DNA of 64,000 nt from Crotalaria pallida (lineage: Eukaryota; Streptophyta; Magnoliopsida; Fabales; Fabaceae), in NCBI GenBank assembly GCA_037953625.1, contig CM075649.1, positions 71,269,290 through 71,333,289 on the forward strand, given 5' to 3'. A program made the position numbers and the translations under genes. Under the pieces are notes generated by a model that made no database searches, had not been told where the DNA came from, and was given only the letters and a program-made list of their open reading frames with translations. Positions within the stretch are counted from its first letter, which is position 1. The number at the start of each line of letters is the position of its first letter. Positions 22,125 through 33,633 of the stretch are shown piece by piece.

Positions 22125-22396
22125 GGTCAGTACTAAATTTAAAAATTAATACTTTTTAAATCTTTCCCTCCAAGAACCTTTTCAATATTACATTTAGGTC
22201 CTAAACCAAGGACTAAAATGCAATATCTATATTTTTGCATTTATTTGCCATATAAAAATATTTCCACTTATTTTTATATTTCAGGCTAATTAAATACAAA
22301 ATATAAACTTGGAAAAATTTATATAAATTAATAATAAAACTTTATTATTAATTTCCTTATTATCCGGAAGACGAAAATTAGGGGTGTTACATACTA

Positions 22397-23318
22397 TCTT
22401 TATTTTTAATATAATTAATTTATTAATGATTTATGGTACTTTGGTTTCTTTTCAAAGTATTGGAATTTAATTTTATATATATATATGGAATTTAATTATA
22501 TATATATACGTGATATATATATATATATATAGGTATGTAATAAAATATTTTCCTTGAATAATTCTAAATATCGATTTTTGCATGAAAATATTTTATTAAG
22601 TATAGTATTTTATTATTAAAGTGTTATTGGATTTATATTTGGAATTGAAGAATTTTTGAAGGGTTATAGTATTATAACTTCAAAAATTCATATCTTTTTA
22701 ACCGTAAATCCAAAAATTTTCAAACTTTATATCAAAACGATCGTATTGAAATGTAGATTTCAAAAATATAAAGCTCAAAATTTTATTTGAAGGTTTGCCA
22801 AAATTTTATATCTGTACAGTAGGTGGACGAATTTTATGTTTTTAAACTTAGAAAAATTATTTTTGAACCTTCAATTATTTATGTGACGTAAAAATAATTT
22901 ATGTTATAAAAATATATATTTTTGGAAGTCTCTGATTGGCTCACTGTCCAGACCTCAGTATTTTTATTTTATTTTTGAAATTTAAATTGTTTAGACTTGA
23001 TTTTTATTGGTTGCATGAATGGTGAGTTATTGTATGAGTAAAAGCCAAAGATTCTTCTCCCTTTAGCCAAAGAAAATCGTCCCATATGAGTCAGCATGAG
23101 GTAGGATTCATTCATCTTCAGCATATAATTCTTTGCATTAATTTGAATTTGCATAGGTTTTATATGAATCATTAATGATCCACCGCAAACAACTAGGTTC
23201 ACAAGCTATTACCAAGTAGAAAAAAAATTCCGAACTTGGTCACCAAGCCTATTCCATTCGTGAGACCACTTTAGGATTAGGGTGGGATGACCAAAATTTC
23301 TTAGTTATAAATAGAAGC
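22397..23318 (+). repeat. Possible old LTR (element E), right piece
   Basis: AT-rich sequence without genes. It contains an AT-rich simple-repeat stretch at 22474-22532 and then sequence like the U3 of plant gypsy LTRs, ending in GTTATAAATAGAAGC next to element D. Together with 10593-10703 it would make about 1 kb of a plus-strand LTR split by element B. The rest would lie beyond element D and is not seen. Confidence 0.35.
23306..23314 (+). promoter_or_regulatory. TATA box of possible old LTR
   Basis: TATAAATAG, a textbook plant TATA box, four bases before the insertion point of element D. Confidence 0.4.
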
Positions 23319-25331
23319 TGTAACATCCCAATTTAATAAAGAAAATATAATATAAATTTTCATTGATTAAAAGTTTGAAAATTTTAACATATACGTTTAA
23401 AATTTGGGATTTACAACATGGAATCAATAATTGTATAATGGAGCACTTTCCTTTAGACCTTCAACATTTTAAAACTCTGGTTCCATGGGTCTCCAAGCAT
23501 CACCTAAAATGTTAAACCACAAGGGAGTGAACATCTTTTCATAATAGAATAGAAATTAAGAATTGAAAGTAAGCAAATGACATTTAACGAATCCTTATTA
23601 TCAATTTTATACATTACTAAATTTATACACATCTTTCTCTGATTCAGTATTGAAAATTAAATCAAAAGATTTATAGGTTTGTTCTTTCTTCGTACGCTTA
23701 TTTTACTACCACTATCTGAATAACATTTCCTTTATTATTATGCTAGTAATTACCTTTATACTATTTAACTTCCTCACTTTCATACTAGTTTTTATTTCAC
23801 AATATAAACATTATTTACATTAAGATTCTAGAATATATATATGTATATAAGTATAATAATCTATTTATTATTGCATATTTTATTAAGTTGCTCTTTTATA
23901 TGAAATCTAATTAGCATTTGTATTTCAATTATTAGTGTTGACATTTTATCGAACACCTTGGCTACACTAAATTTAGATTGGTTAAAGTAATGAGTTTATG
24001 CACTAATTCAAGTCTTTAAAGGTTCATTCCATATGCACAGGCATATGGTATAACAGAATCAACTATCCTAGGGTTTAATTTATGACATTCAGTAAGCATT
24101 TACTAATTCCAAAACCTAAGTTCTATTCTAAAAGAAAAGAGTTCATCCCTTACGTCAAGGGAGAAGAAAACCCAATTCCAAAGTCTTCCTCTAGCTTATC
24201 CATACTCCTTTCCAAACTTTAAACTCCTTGTGATTTGGTTGATGGAATTCCTCCAAGAGTATGGAGGAATGAAGGCTCTTGGAAGGAAGAGGAATAAAAA
24301 GAAATGGGGTTTGATATGGAAATATGAAATCAAGGATTAGAATTGATAGGAAGATGATTAGTGATGTTAATCTATAGTGTTGAGGTTGGATTGGAATGTA
24401 TTTAGGTTGGTTGGTGCATAAAAATCAGTTTTGGTGGATGAAAATCAAGTTCTGGTGCGAGCTGGGTGGAATGGTGCGAGTGGCTAGAAGTTTGGGCGCC
24501 ATTTTCTAGTACTGATGCCTATATATTGGCACCGCGCGCCTGGACGCGAGTCCCGTGCGCCTGGGCGCGCCACTGTTCTGGAATCTTCTAGCATCGTTAA
24601 GAAATTTCTGGCGCGCGCGAGACACATCAAACTCATCCCTTGGCGCCAGCCCACGCCTGGGCGCACCAGCTCTGCCGCCTGGGCGCGCGCAACTCTGTGG
24701 GGGCCAAATTTTCTGCATCGGTGCGTCTTGGCGCACCGGCTCGTCCCGTAACGCCGATTTTCGTATTTTTAATCCGATTTAATGGGTTTTAACATCCCTA
24801 TCACTAAATTAAATACATTTAACATCAAATTACATTCTAATTCATAAAAATCCTGTTGCTCTCCATTAACCACACGCTTATTAAAACACAAACCCGAAAT
24901 TCCTATAAACGAACCTCTGAAATCACTTTGATAATTTCCCTTCCTTACTCACATGACTTAGGGTAACTTTCTTACTCCTTCCTCCACACTCCTAACCTTT
25001 GGGAAGTGATCGAGCAGTCGGGTAATAGTCGAATCTCTGAGACTTACTTTGGTTCACACACTATTTTAAGGAATTTCTTCACATCTAACGCTCTTCGACT
25101 TTTTGATTTCTTAACCTATGATGAGTATCTTCTCACAATATCAGAGTACCCTCAAATTCTTATTACTTATGTTTTCATTTCATACTTGATAATTCTAGAT
25201 CGAATCGAGACAACAATGTACACGATCTAATTATTCATTTTAATTATTCATTTATGATCAATTCACTCGATTCTTCCACATGAATCAAATACATTTATAA
25301 TTATCAAGTTAAGGAAATTCGGGTTGTTACA
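23319..25331 (-). repeat. Element D left LTR (3' LTR in sense)
   Basis: 2013 bp from TGTAACATCCC to GTTGTTACA. The first 1.15 kb match 29294-30449 with few differences. At about 24490-24755 there is a strongly GC-rich block with repeated GCGCCTGGGCGCGC-like phrases, not seen in the right LTR because that copy is cut before it. Confidence 0.92.
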
Positions 25332-25345
25332 ATACTCCCCCACTT
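25332..25345 (-). other. Element D polypurine tract
   Basis: Minus strand AAGTGGGGGAGTAT abutting the LTR. Confidence 0.8.
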
Positions 25346-25350
25346 GCAAG

Positions 25351-25368
25351 AATTTCGTCCTCGAAATT
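25351..25368 (-). other. Conserved hairpin beside PPT (element D)
   Basis: AATTTCG, sense loop AGGA, CGAAATT: perfect 7-bp arms, same position as in elements B and C. Confidence 0.7.
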
Positions 25369-28300
25369 CGGTTGAATCTTAGTCTTTTGAAAGACTAAAG
25401 TGGGGTATGCTGATACTTTTCCAATTCTTTCGAACCTTTTCTTTTTAAATCAAACGCAATCTTTCAAAGTTTGAAAATTTTAATTACGAATCTGGATTGC
25501 GGTGTTCTCTCCCCCCACTTAGTTCTTTACTACTCTTTACAACTATGAGACCTTTACTCGTTTATTGGTAGTTTCCTGGTATTCTTTTTAAGGTGATTAA
25601 TATCAATTAACAAACTGATATTTATTCATTCATACCAAGACAATACGACCAATCTATACGATCTAATTTAACGTTAAAGTCATCTCATCATCCTATCCAA
25701 TATGGTTGATATTATCTTCCTCTACTCTTTGATTATAGTTTACACTTAACCATTTGTCCTAACCTACTATATAATTCATTCGATTCTTATTTTTAGAGAA
25801 CCATTCATCAGACAAATAATTATTTGACCAAACCGTGCATATGAATGATTTCCTATTATTCATTGTTCAATTACATTTTCTTCAAGCAAACCTTTAAATT
25901 CTTCATACCCTTCCTCACTTTTCATTTACTATTATTCAACACTTTATTTCCTCACTTTTCATTTAGTATCCATACTACAATCCTTAGTTTCTTTTCGGGA
26001 GATCTTAACATCTAAACATTATCATTCATATCGGACTCTCAATCTTACTTTCTTATATCTTTGTAGCATTTACAATTATTTCATCTTCTTTCATTTGGTT
26101 TCCTTTAATACATAATAATTCATTAGACTCTTTAGAATAAATTTCTCTATCAAATCTTATATACATATATGTATACTGAGAATTAGGAATGTATTCGTAA
26201 TTTTCCATTCTAAGAAATTATTTAAGATTCTTTTCCTATTTTCTAATGTTCTTTCATTTAAAAAAAAAATTTCATTTATTACAATTAACTCATCATTATT
26301 GTTTTATACCCTAACCCAGCATCAAGTTCGCATTAACATTTACATAATTTTAAACAATTACATATATAGTAAAGGGTCGTCATAATTTTAACTCATATTC
26401 AGTTCAATCATAGATTGAAATTTTGAGAATAGTATCATATTCCTTATTGTACTTATGTAAATCTCAATTAACAATTTCCTTCTTAAAACTCAATACACTT
26501 CAATATTTACTATAACATATTAAGCTATTATCACAAAGTTTGGGTTCACTTATGTATTCAATACATCCTCATTTTATACATTTCAATAACATACTCAAGG
26601 ATAGGATGGTCATAACTTATAAGGTATATATATACATATATCTATATATATATATATATATATGTGAATTTTAAGTCCAATGAATTCATTATACTCCTAT
26701 TAAAGACTCAAATGTATCAATAGATTTTAAACAATTAATTAGATCCTTTTCTACGATTTAGTCAAGCACTTAACATTCTCAATCCTGTGGTTCATATCAT
26801 CCAATCTACCCATTGATGTTTACAACTTACTCTAAATTTTCTGTTCTACATTTCATTTTATCAATTATTAATTTGGTATTCATACTTTAATTTTCAAGTT
26901 CATTTAGGGAGTTTTTTAACAGCCATTCAAATGATCATACTATCCTCTTTAATTTTTTCGTCAAATTTCGTCATTTTTTGATTTGATCTGTCTATCTATC
27001 TATCTCATATTCACTTTGTATACTAAGGATTTTATTTTAATCCATTTCATATTTCTTCTAATAGAGTTCTTATTCTTATTGATGAAACCATTACTCGATA
27101 CTCATAGTTCCATAGTACACTCTATCAATATATTCATAACTTCTTATTGGAAATTTAGATTATTTCAAGAAACATTATACTCGTCTACTTTTCCACTTAC
27201 TATTCAGAATCTTTAGAAATGGAAATTAATTAGGAAGTCTATCATTATTTCCACCTTTTAATCTTACCCATATGTTTAACTTCTGAAACACCATCTCAAC
27301 ATCTTTCCTTTTTCTTACTTTTACATCATTCCTCTCATTCCCTTCACGCCTTAATGTGTATCAAGTATTAAAGGACATAGAGGGTTAAAAGGATCAGCAC
27401 CAATTGTTACCAATAAATCATTTTTCCCTTTTACATCAAGATTTAGACTTTCAAATTTTCGATAACTTTTATCGCCCAATGAATGCAAGCATTGGGGTGA
27501 TCAGTCCCAATTTCACATTCCATTGGTGGTAAGAGTTCTCATTATCCAAATAATTTCTTCACATAAACATTTCCGCTTTCCTATTTTGTTGGTTTAATAC
27601 TAAGGGTTCTCTGTCTCTTTCAGATTTTCACAAATCATTCATTCCTTCATTCACTCTTTTCTAGTCACATTCTTAATTTTCAACATTTTGCAATTACTCT
27701 TTTCTTATTTACCTCTCTTTCACTTTTCTCATTCATTCACTCTCATTCTTTGTATTGTTGTATGAGACATTCATTATTTATTGCATTCCATTTGATTTCC
27801 TCACTTCACCCTCCTCTCCAGGGAAAGACCAACCGGGAGTAAGTGTCCCTCTACCACTGCTTGCACGGTACTGGACACCCATTTTCAGTCCAGTACAACT
27901 TGGGTTGAAGGCCCAAGTTGGCTATAGCAGGGAACCACCCTCAACCGGTCCCGAAATGACTCTGTGACCAATAGAATTACCGTAGTTAACGCGGAACCAA
28001 TCCCCCGACATGGGTGGCTAGTCCATGCCCTCCTAGGAGATCAAAGTTCCACCCACGATAACTCCTAATCACATATCATTCACGTGCCTCCGCGTATGTC
28101 TTTCCCAACTTTCTCATCGTCCACCTTATAACTTCTTTACATTCGCTTCTATGTACGGCAGTTTACATTCTCAATTGTTTTTTATTTTAACTTATGACTC
28201 TTCTCAAATTGAATAACTCAATTGATCTAGAATCCTACTTTTTCATTTTCATAAATCATATATTATCGAATGGGTTTTCAAATTAATTGAGTAATTCTAA

Positions 28301-29278
28301 ATGACATTATTTTCCAAAAATTCATTTGTATCATAAATTAGATTGAGAATGTACCCTGTCTACATAGTTTATTGTACCAAGATCATTGAAAAGGAAAATT
28401 ACACATCAATTCTTTGAAACTTTGAAAACAATCCAATTTCCTTAAAGAAAACATGTGATTTAATTCAAAACATTGGTTTACAAGTATTTTCCTTTTCATT
28501 GGTCTTAGTAAAGTATCCACTTATCACTCATGTTGTGGTGCATAATGCATTTGATTCTCAAAGGGACTTGAATCTACTATAAAATTTTCACATTTTGCAA
28601 AATCAACTTTTCTCCTCATTCAAGTCCCATTGAAAAGATAATATATTTTCTTAACACCATCTCATTATTATAGCCATTGGAAAGGAATCGGTCTCAAAAT
28701 TCATTCACTTTCAATTTAGTTTCTAAACCGTTTTTGTATAAACAAAATAAGTTAATACATAAAATATTTCTTTCCTTTCCCATGACGTGAATGAATTCAT
28801 TATGCACCATTCAACATTTTATTCACCTGATCTTTTCTCCCTCCATATGTCACTCTCATTGTCTCATACAACAATATCTTGACACTGGTCAGCTACGTTA
28901 TCCTCGGCGGACCCCGACAACACATCAGTCGACAACATCCGAGGTGTCCCCCCGACCACGCCCAATAAATTTCACAACTTTCCTTTCTTCACTTTTCCCC
29001 TCGTCCTTCTGCATGTATTTTATTTCTCTCGTAATGACAAAGATCTTTTTCTTTTACGTCTTTTAGTGATATTTTTATTCCTTTCATTTTGAACCCTTAG
29101 CATTAACCAACACATTTTTCATTTCCTTATGGTGCTAGATCCATTTTGACTCTCTTAAACTCAACATTTTATTCTGCAACATATAATTATATATTTCACT
29201 CCCTTGTGTATGAAGAGACTAGAACTGGAGTTTCACAATGGAATCAGAACCATTTCCCCAGGCCGAAAGGAAAGAACT
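25369..29278 (-). other. Element D internal non-coding region
   Basis: About 3.9 kb of AT-rich sequence with no frame longer than some 90 codons and no retroelement protein. There is a short CTAT repeat near 26991-27005 and an AT-rich repeat near 26640-26662. Two GC-richer islands stand out: about 27790-28100 and about 28880-28970. Both contain inverted repeats and look like structured RNA regions rather than genes. Confidence 0.7.
27868..27928 (-). other. Abutting hairpins in element D
   Basis: GTACTGGAC (27868-27876) pairs with GTCCAGTAC (27888-27896), loop 11 bases. CAACTTGGG (27896-27904) pairs with CCCAAGTTG (27912-27920), loop 7 bases. The palindrome GCTATAGC follows at 27921-27928. 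Two perfect 9-bp stems sharing one base, inside a GC-richer island of a non-coding retroelement, suggest a retained RNA signal such as packaging or dimerisation. Confidence 0.6.
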
Positions 29279-29290
29279 GCTCGGATACCA
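29279..29290 (-). other. Element D primer binding site (variant initiator Met)
   Basis: Minus strand TGGTATCCGAGC, one mismatch from the initiator-Met PBS of elements B and C, three bases inside the LTR. Confidence 0.8.
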
Positions 29291-29293
29291 TAT

Positions 29294-30449
29294 TGTAACA
29301 TCCCAATTTAATAAAGAAAATATAATATAAATTTTCATTGATTAAAAGTTTGAAAATTTTAACATATACGTTTAAAATTTTGGATTTACAACATGGAATC
29401 AATAATTGTATAATGGAGCACTTTCCTTTAGACCTTCAACATTTTAAAACTCTGGTTCCATGCATCTCCAAGCATCACCTAAAATGTTAAACCACAAGGG
29501 AGTGAACTTCTTTTCATAATAGAATAGAAATTAAGAATTGAAAGTAAGCAAATGACATTTAACAAATCCTTATTATCAATTTTATATATTACTAAATTTA
29601 TACACATCTTTCTCTGATTCAGTATTGAAAATTAAATCAAAAGATTTATAGGTTTGTTCTTTCTTCGTACGCTTATTTTACTACCACTATCTGAATAACA
29701 TTTCCTTTATTATTATGCTAGTAATTACCTTTATACTATTTAACTTCCTCATTTTCATACTAGTTTTTATTTCACAATATAAACATTATTTACATTAAGA
29801 TTCTAGAATATGTATATATATATAAGTATAATAATCTATTTATTATTGCATATTTTATTAAGTTCCTCTTTTATATGAAATCTAATTAGCATTTGTATTT
29901 CAATTATTAGTGTTGACATTTTATCGAACACCTTGGCTACACTAAATTTAGATTGGTTAAAGTAATGAGTTTATGCACTAATTCAAGTCTTTAAAGGTTC
30001 ATTCCATATGCACAGGCATATGGTATAACAGAATCAACTATCCTAGGGTTTAATTTATGACATTCAGTAAGCATTTACTAATTCCAAAACCTAAGTTCTA
30101 TTCTAAAAGAAAAGAGTTCCTCCCTTACCTCAAGGGAGAAGAAAACCCAATTCCAAAGTCTTCCTCTAGCTTATCCATACTCCTTTCCAAACTTTAAACT
30201 CCTTGTGATTTGGTTGATGGAATTCTTCCAAGAGTATGGAGGAATGAAGGCCCTTGGAAGGAAGAGGAATAAAAAGAAATGGGGTTTGATATGGAAATAT
30301 GAAATCAAGAATTAGAATTGATAGGAAGATGATTAGTGATGTTAATCTATAGTGTTAAGGTTGGATTGGAATGTATTTAGGTTGGTTGGTGCATAAAAAT
30401 CAGTTTTGGTGCATGAAAATCAAGTTCTGGTGCTAGCTGCGTGGAATGG
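29294..30449 (-). repeat. Element D right LTR, interrupted by element C
   Basis: First 1156 bp of the 5' LTR, matching 23319 onward until GTGGAATGG, where element C begins. The remainder, including the GC-rich block and U3, is not present in the window. Confidence 0.9.
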
Positions 30450-33039
30450 TGTAACACCCTATATAATAATTACCCTTAAACCCGAAAGTTAGGTTTTAAA
30501 ATTTCTTTTAAAACAAATATAATAATTGCCAAAGTGATATTTCCTTTCATTAACACAAAAACATTAGAGTTATAAAGCGGAAGACTTTAATTCGAACAAA
30601 GCATAACAGGTTCAGTAATAGATACACCAAGTTCATATTCAAAAGTACAAGATAGTAAAATTTAGCTCGGCCAACTGGCCGAGGCCCATCAAGGAAATCC
30701 GAAGCCAAAAATACAAAAGAATGTTTTAGCTCGGCCCAACTGGCCGAGACCCAACTAGTTCTCCGACTCTAAATAACTTACTCTCCCTGTGAGGGAGAGT
30801 GAACCTGCCCGGCCGGGGACTGCGTCTGCTCGGTCTCACTACCTGAAAAATGGTAAGGAGGTGAGCATTACACAGAACTTAAATAAGCAGTTTCTAACAT
30901 GCCATACCGAACTACCAAGCCAAACACAAGTAGTCAATTAGCACATAAATGACAAGTAATCAAACCATATACCACATGCATATATTATCATTTAGCTCGG
31001 TTCACATGCATACAATTTAATTTAGCTCGGCTCACATTAGTTATACCTCGGTTCATCCGATTAGTTCCCCTTATACCCTTTCCTTAATTCCTACACTCAG
31101 TTCTCGGCCACTAATCTCTTACCTCGGTAAACCATCTCTATCTCGGATTCATTACTCATTATTCCACTTTTACATAGCTTATAATCTTTTACTCTTCTCG
31201 GATGCATACACCCAGTGCATGTCTTACACCATTTAAGGTCGGATGTCGGAGTGTCCATAACTGCGAGTACCCAGTACCCGTCTTACAGCTGCACATACCC
31301 AGTATGCGTCTTACGCGATCAATGCACGCACCCAGTACGCGTCTGCTATGACCAGGAGCACTACCGCCGATCATTCTATGGAGTAAGGAGTGTCCATAAC
31401 TGCGAGCACCCAGTACTCGTCTTACAGCGGCGCATATCGGCGACTTACGCGATCAATGCACGCACCCAATACGCGTCTGCTATGACCAGGAACACATCCC
31501 ACCGATTCCGTGCTCGGAACCTCGTGTGAATCATAACTGCGAGCACCCAGTACGCGTCTTACAGCTGCGCATACCCAGTATGCGTCTTACGCGATCAATG
31601 CATGCACCCAGTACGCGTCTGCTATGACCCGATCACACAACCATTGCTCTTTAATTCCTCTTAGCCTTTTTAATCATCTCTTTTAGTTCGGCCTATCTCG
31701 GCTCAACCCTTTAAATTATTCCTCTTTACATTAATCTCATTATTTTCTTAGCTCGGCCTCTCTCGGCTCCGCCCATTTAACCATTCCCCTTTTTCCATTA
31801 ACCTTTCTCATTATCTGACTTATTACTCTATCTCTCCTACTTTCAATATTTACCATGTTCCCACACACACTCTCAACCTCTCTCAGCTCGGCCACAGATA
31901 TAAATAGCAAATATCATAGCTCATAAACACTTATACCACAACAACAATATGAATAAAGCATTTAACCAGTCCATCATGTAAATATAAGCATATACTCAAG
32001 AACATAATATTCCCTCTTCACCTAAAATTCATGTTTCTAGTTCATTCATTGGTTCCCATTACCCTTTTTTTTCCTTTTATTTCTAACATTAACCTATATC
32101 CATTCCCTAATCTAACACCCACTCTTAGTACCCTTTATGAACACCCTAGAAACCCAAACTCAAGTAGAGGTAACACTCACTCCTTACCTCAAACCGTGAG
32201 AGATAAGAGTTAAGGGTTGAGAATGGCTTCCTTGATGCTTGACCTTGTGAGCTTCACACCTCTTGGATCCTTTTCCTCCTTGCTGCCACCACAACACCGG
32301 CTGCTCCAGGGACGTCCGAAACGGAAAGAAGGACGGAGGAAGGAGGGTCTCCGGTTGGTACCACTTGGTGGAAGAGAGGGAGGCGTTCGTGAGTGAGAAG
32401 AGAGAAAGAGAGTATGTTGGGGGGGGGGGGTTTGTTGCTGCTGGAACATCAAAGAGAAAAGAGAGAGAGACGTAGGGGAAAGAGAGTGCAAGAGAATGAA
32501 AGTGTTATGTTGTTGTGTTAGGGCTTTCTTTTATTCTTTTAGGGGAATTATTTGTGTGGTTCTCATTGGAGGCTTCTATGAGAAGTCAAAACATGTGGCT
32601 AGGATTCATTGGCTTCTTGAGGAAGCCATGAATAGTGACTTGAAAAGGACATAAAGCAATGATAGTGGCATAAAGTGAATGATAGTACGGATGGTGCGAA
32701 ACCCAAGGGGCCAACAGCTCAACATGAGCTGTCACGGAGGAGGAAGGAGGTGTCGGCTCGGTATAAAGGAACCGCAGTAGTCCGAGCTTCCTTCTCGGAT
32801 AATACTGTGAGGTACGCTGAGGTCGGCTAATCCGAGCTTGACAACAGGTTCCGCGTTTGACCCCATTTAGCTCGGCCGGGATCGGTCCGAGGTCCAAAAC
32901 TTACAAACTAGGTCGGCCTATGCTTCCTATTACCTCACTACCCTTATACAATTTCTACGGCTTAATCCTATCCTTAAATAAATATTTATATTATTTTATT
33001 ATTTTATAAATTTATTATATTAATTTCTAGAATGTTACA
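30450..33039 (-). repeat. Element C left LTR (3' LTR in sense)
   Basis: 2590 bp from TGTAACACCC to ATGTTACA. Near 30666-30683 CTCGGCC and GGCCGAG form a 7-bp inverted repeat with a 4-base loop, with a slightly altered copy about 60 bp further. The middle has a three-fold tandem repeat (31251-31629). A run of 12 G lies at 32419-32430. No promoter was firmly identified. Confidence 0.92.
31251..31629. repeat. Tandem repeat in element C LTR
   Basis: Three units of about 136-139 bp starting at 31251, 31390 and 31526, each beginning near CATAACTGCGAG. Inside them, and just before, CCCAGTACGCGTCTTAC-like phrases recur about nine times. The right LTR (38469 onward) has two units and the start of a third. 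Confidence 0.85.
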
Positions 33040-33054
33040 TTCCTCTCCCACTTA
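33040..33054 (-). other. Element C polypurine tract
   Basis: Minus strand TAAGTGGGAGAGGAA abutting the 3' LTR. Confidence 0.75.
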
Positions 33055-33058
33055 CAGG

Positions 33059-33076
33059 AATTTCGTCCTCGAAATT
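33059..33076 (-). other. Conserved hairpin beside PPT (element C)
   Basis: AATTTCG, sense loop AGGA, CGAAATT; it touches the last base of the polyprotein stop codon (33076-33078). Confidence 0.7.
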
Positions 33077-33630
33077 TAGTCGGCATTGAACAGTTGCGGA
33101 TATGACTGCTTCATCTTATCTTCGAGTTCCCAAGTAGCTTCCTCCATATCATTCCGATTCCAGACGACCTTGACCAAAGAGATTTCCTTCCCTCTGAGCC
33201 GTCTGACTTGTTTGTCCTCAACTCGGACTGGAAGAACTTCGAAAGTCAGGTTGTCTTTTAACGGCAGCTCGTCCACTGCTATCACATGTGATGGATCATG
33301 AATGTACCTCCTGAGTTGTGAGACGTGAAATACATCATGGAGCTTAGACAAGTGCGGATGTAGAGCAATTCTGTAAGCTACTGGTCCGACCTTCTCCGAT
33401 ATTTGGTATGGTCCGACAAACCGAGGGGTCAATTTCTTTGATTTGATAGCTCGGTCGATACCTGTTACAGGGGATACACGTAGGAATACATGATCTCCCT
33501 CAATGAAGTTCAAGGGTTTCCTTCTCTTGTCGCCATAGCTCTTCTGTCGATCCTGAGCTGCTTTCATCTTTCCTTGTATCATTCGGATCTTCTCGGTCAT
33601 CTCATGAACAATGTCAGGACCAATCAACAA
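33076..33630 (-). pseudogene. Element C integrase C-terminus and chromodomain
   Basis: Last part of the polyprotein, in frame with the preceding part but behind TAA at 33634-33636 (flanks suggest a lost Glu codon, FQIG-E-NLL). It has the GPY/F-type segment (FVGPYQISEKVGPVAYRI), then SKLHDVFHVSQLRRY, then LTFEVLPVRVEDKQV and a chromodomain-like tail with KVVWNRNDMEEATWELE. The tail keeps the Trp residues expected for chromatin binding. The natural stop is TAA at 33076-33078. There is no proper ATG at the start; 33630 is only the first codon used after the stop. Confidence 0.85.
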
Positions 33631-33633
33631 GTT

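Larger units (their letters stand above)
18809..22391 (-). repeat. Element B right LTR (5' LTR in sense)
   Basis: About 3583 bp and collinear with the left LTR. U3 runs from 22391 to near 21930, where a TATA-like site lies, so about 3.1 kb to 18809 would be transcribed leader. It repeats the palindrome cluster, the paired boxes and the AT tract. One palindrome of the cluster (12168-12176 in the left copy) is lost here with a small deletion. Confidence 0.94.
10704..22396 (-). mobile_element. Element B: Del/Tekay-like chromovirus, complete
   Basis: Complete Ty3/gypsy element of about 11.7 kb with LTRs 10709-14274 and 18809-22391 and target duplications TACTA at 10704-10708 and 22392-22396. The LTR ends TGTGACACC and GGTGTTACA are near-perfect inverted repeats. 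It is coded on the minus strand: right LTR, initiator-Met PBS, gag-pol in one frame, a conserved AATTTCG hairpin, polypurine tract, left LTR. Large LTRs, one continuous gag-pol frame and a chromodomain-like C terminus place it in the Del/Tekay group. Three TAG codons silence the polyprotein. Confidence 0.95.
23319..30449 (-). mobile_element. Element D: non-coding LARD-like chromovirus derivative (interrupted)
   Basis: LTR element with a complete left LTR (23319-25331), an internal region of about 3.96 kb (25332-29293), and a right LTR that starts at 29294 and is broken at 30449 by element C. The internal region has no gag or pol frame, as in large retrotransposon derivatives (LARDs). The PBS, PPT, LTR start TGTAACATCCC and the AATTTCG hairpin show Del/Tekay ancestry, so a chromovirus probably supplied its proteins. 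The candidate target duplication GAAGC at 23314-23318 has no visible partner. Confidence 0.85.

Noticed and set aside
24484..24782. Open frames in the GC-rich block of element D LTR
   Set aside because: GC-rich sequence has few stops; no conserved start or domain and several overlapping frames on both strands.
27755..27967. 70-codon plus-strand frame in element D
   Set aside because: It is antisense to the element, covers the hairpin island, and shows no recognisable protein.
32210..32491. Short Ser/Pro/His-rich frame in element C LTR
   Set aside because: Low-complexity sequence around a 12-G run, no support as a gene.
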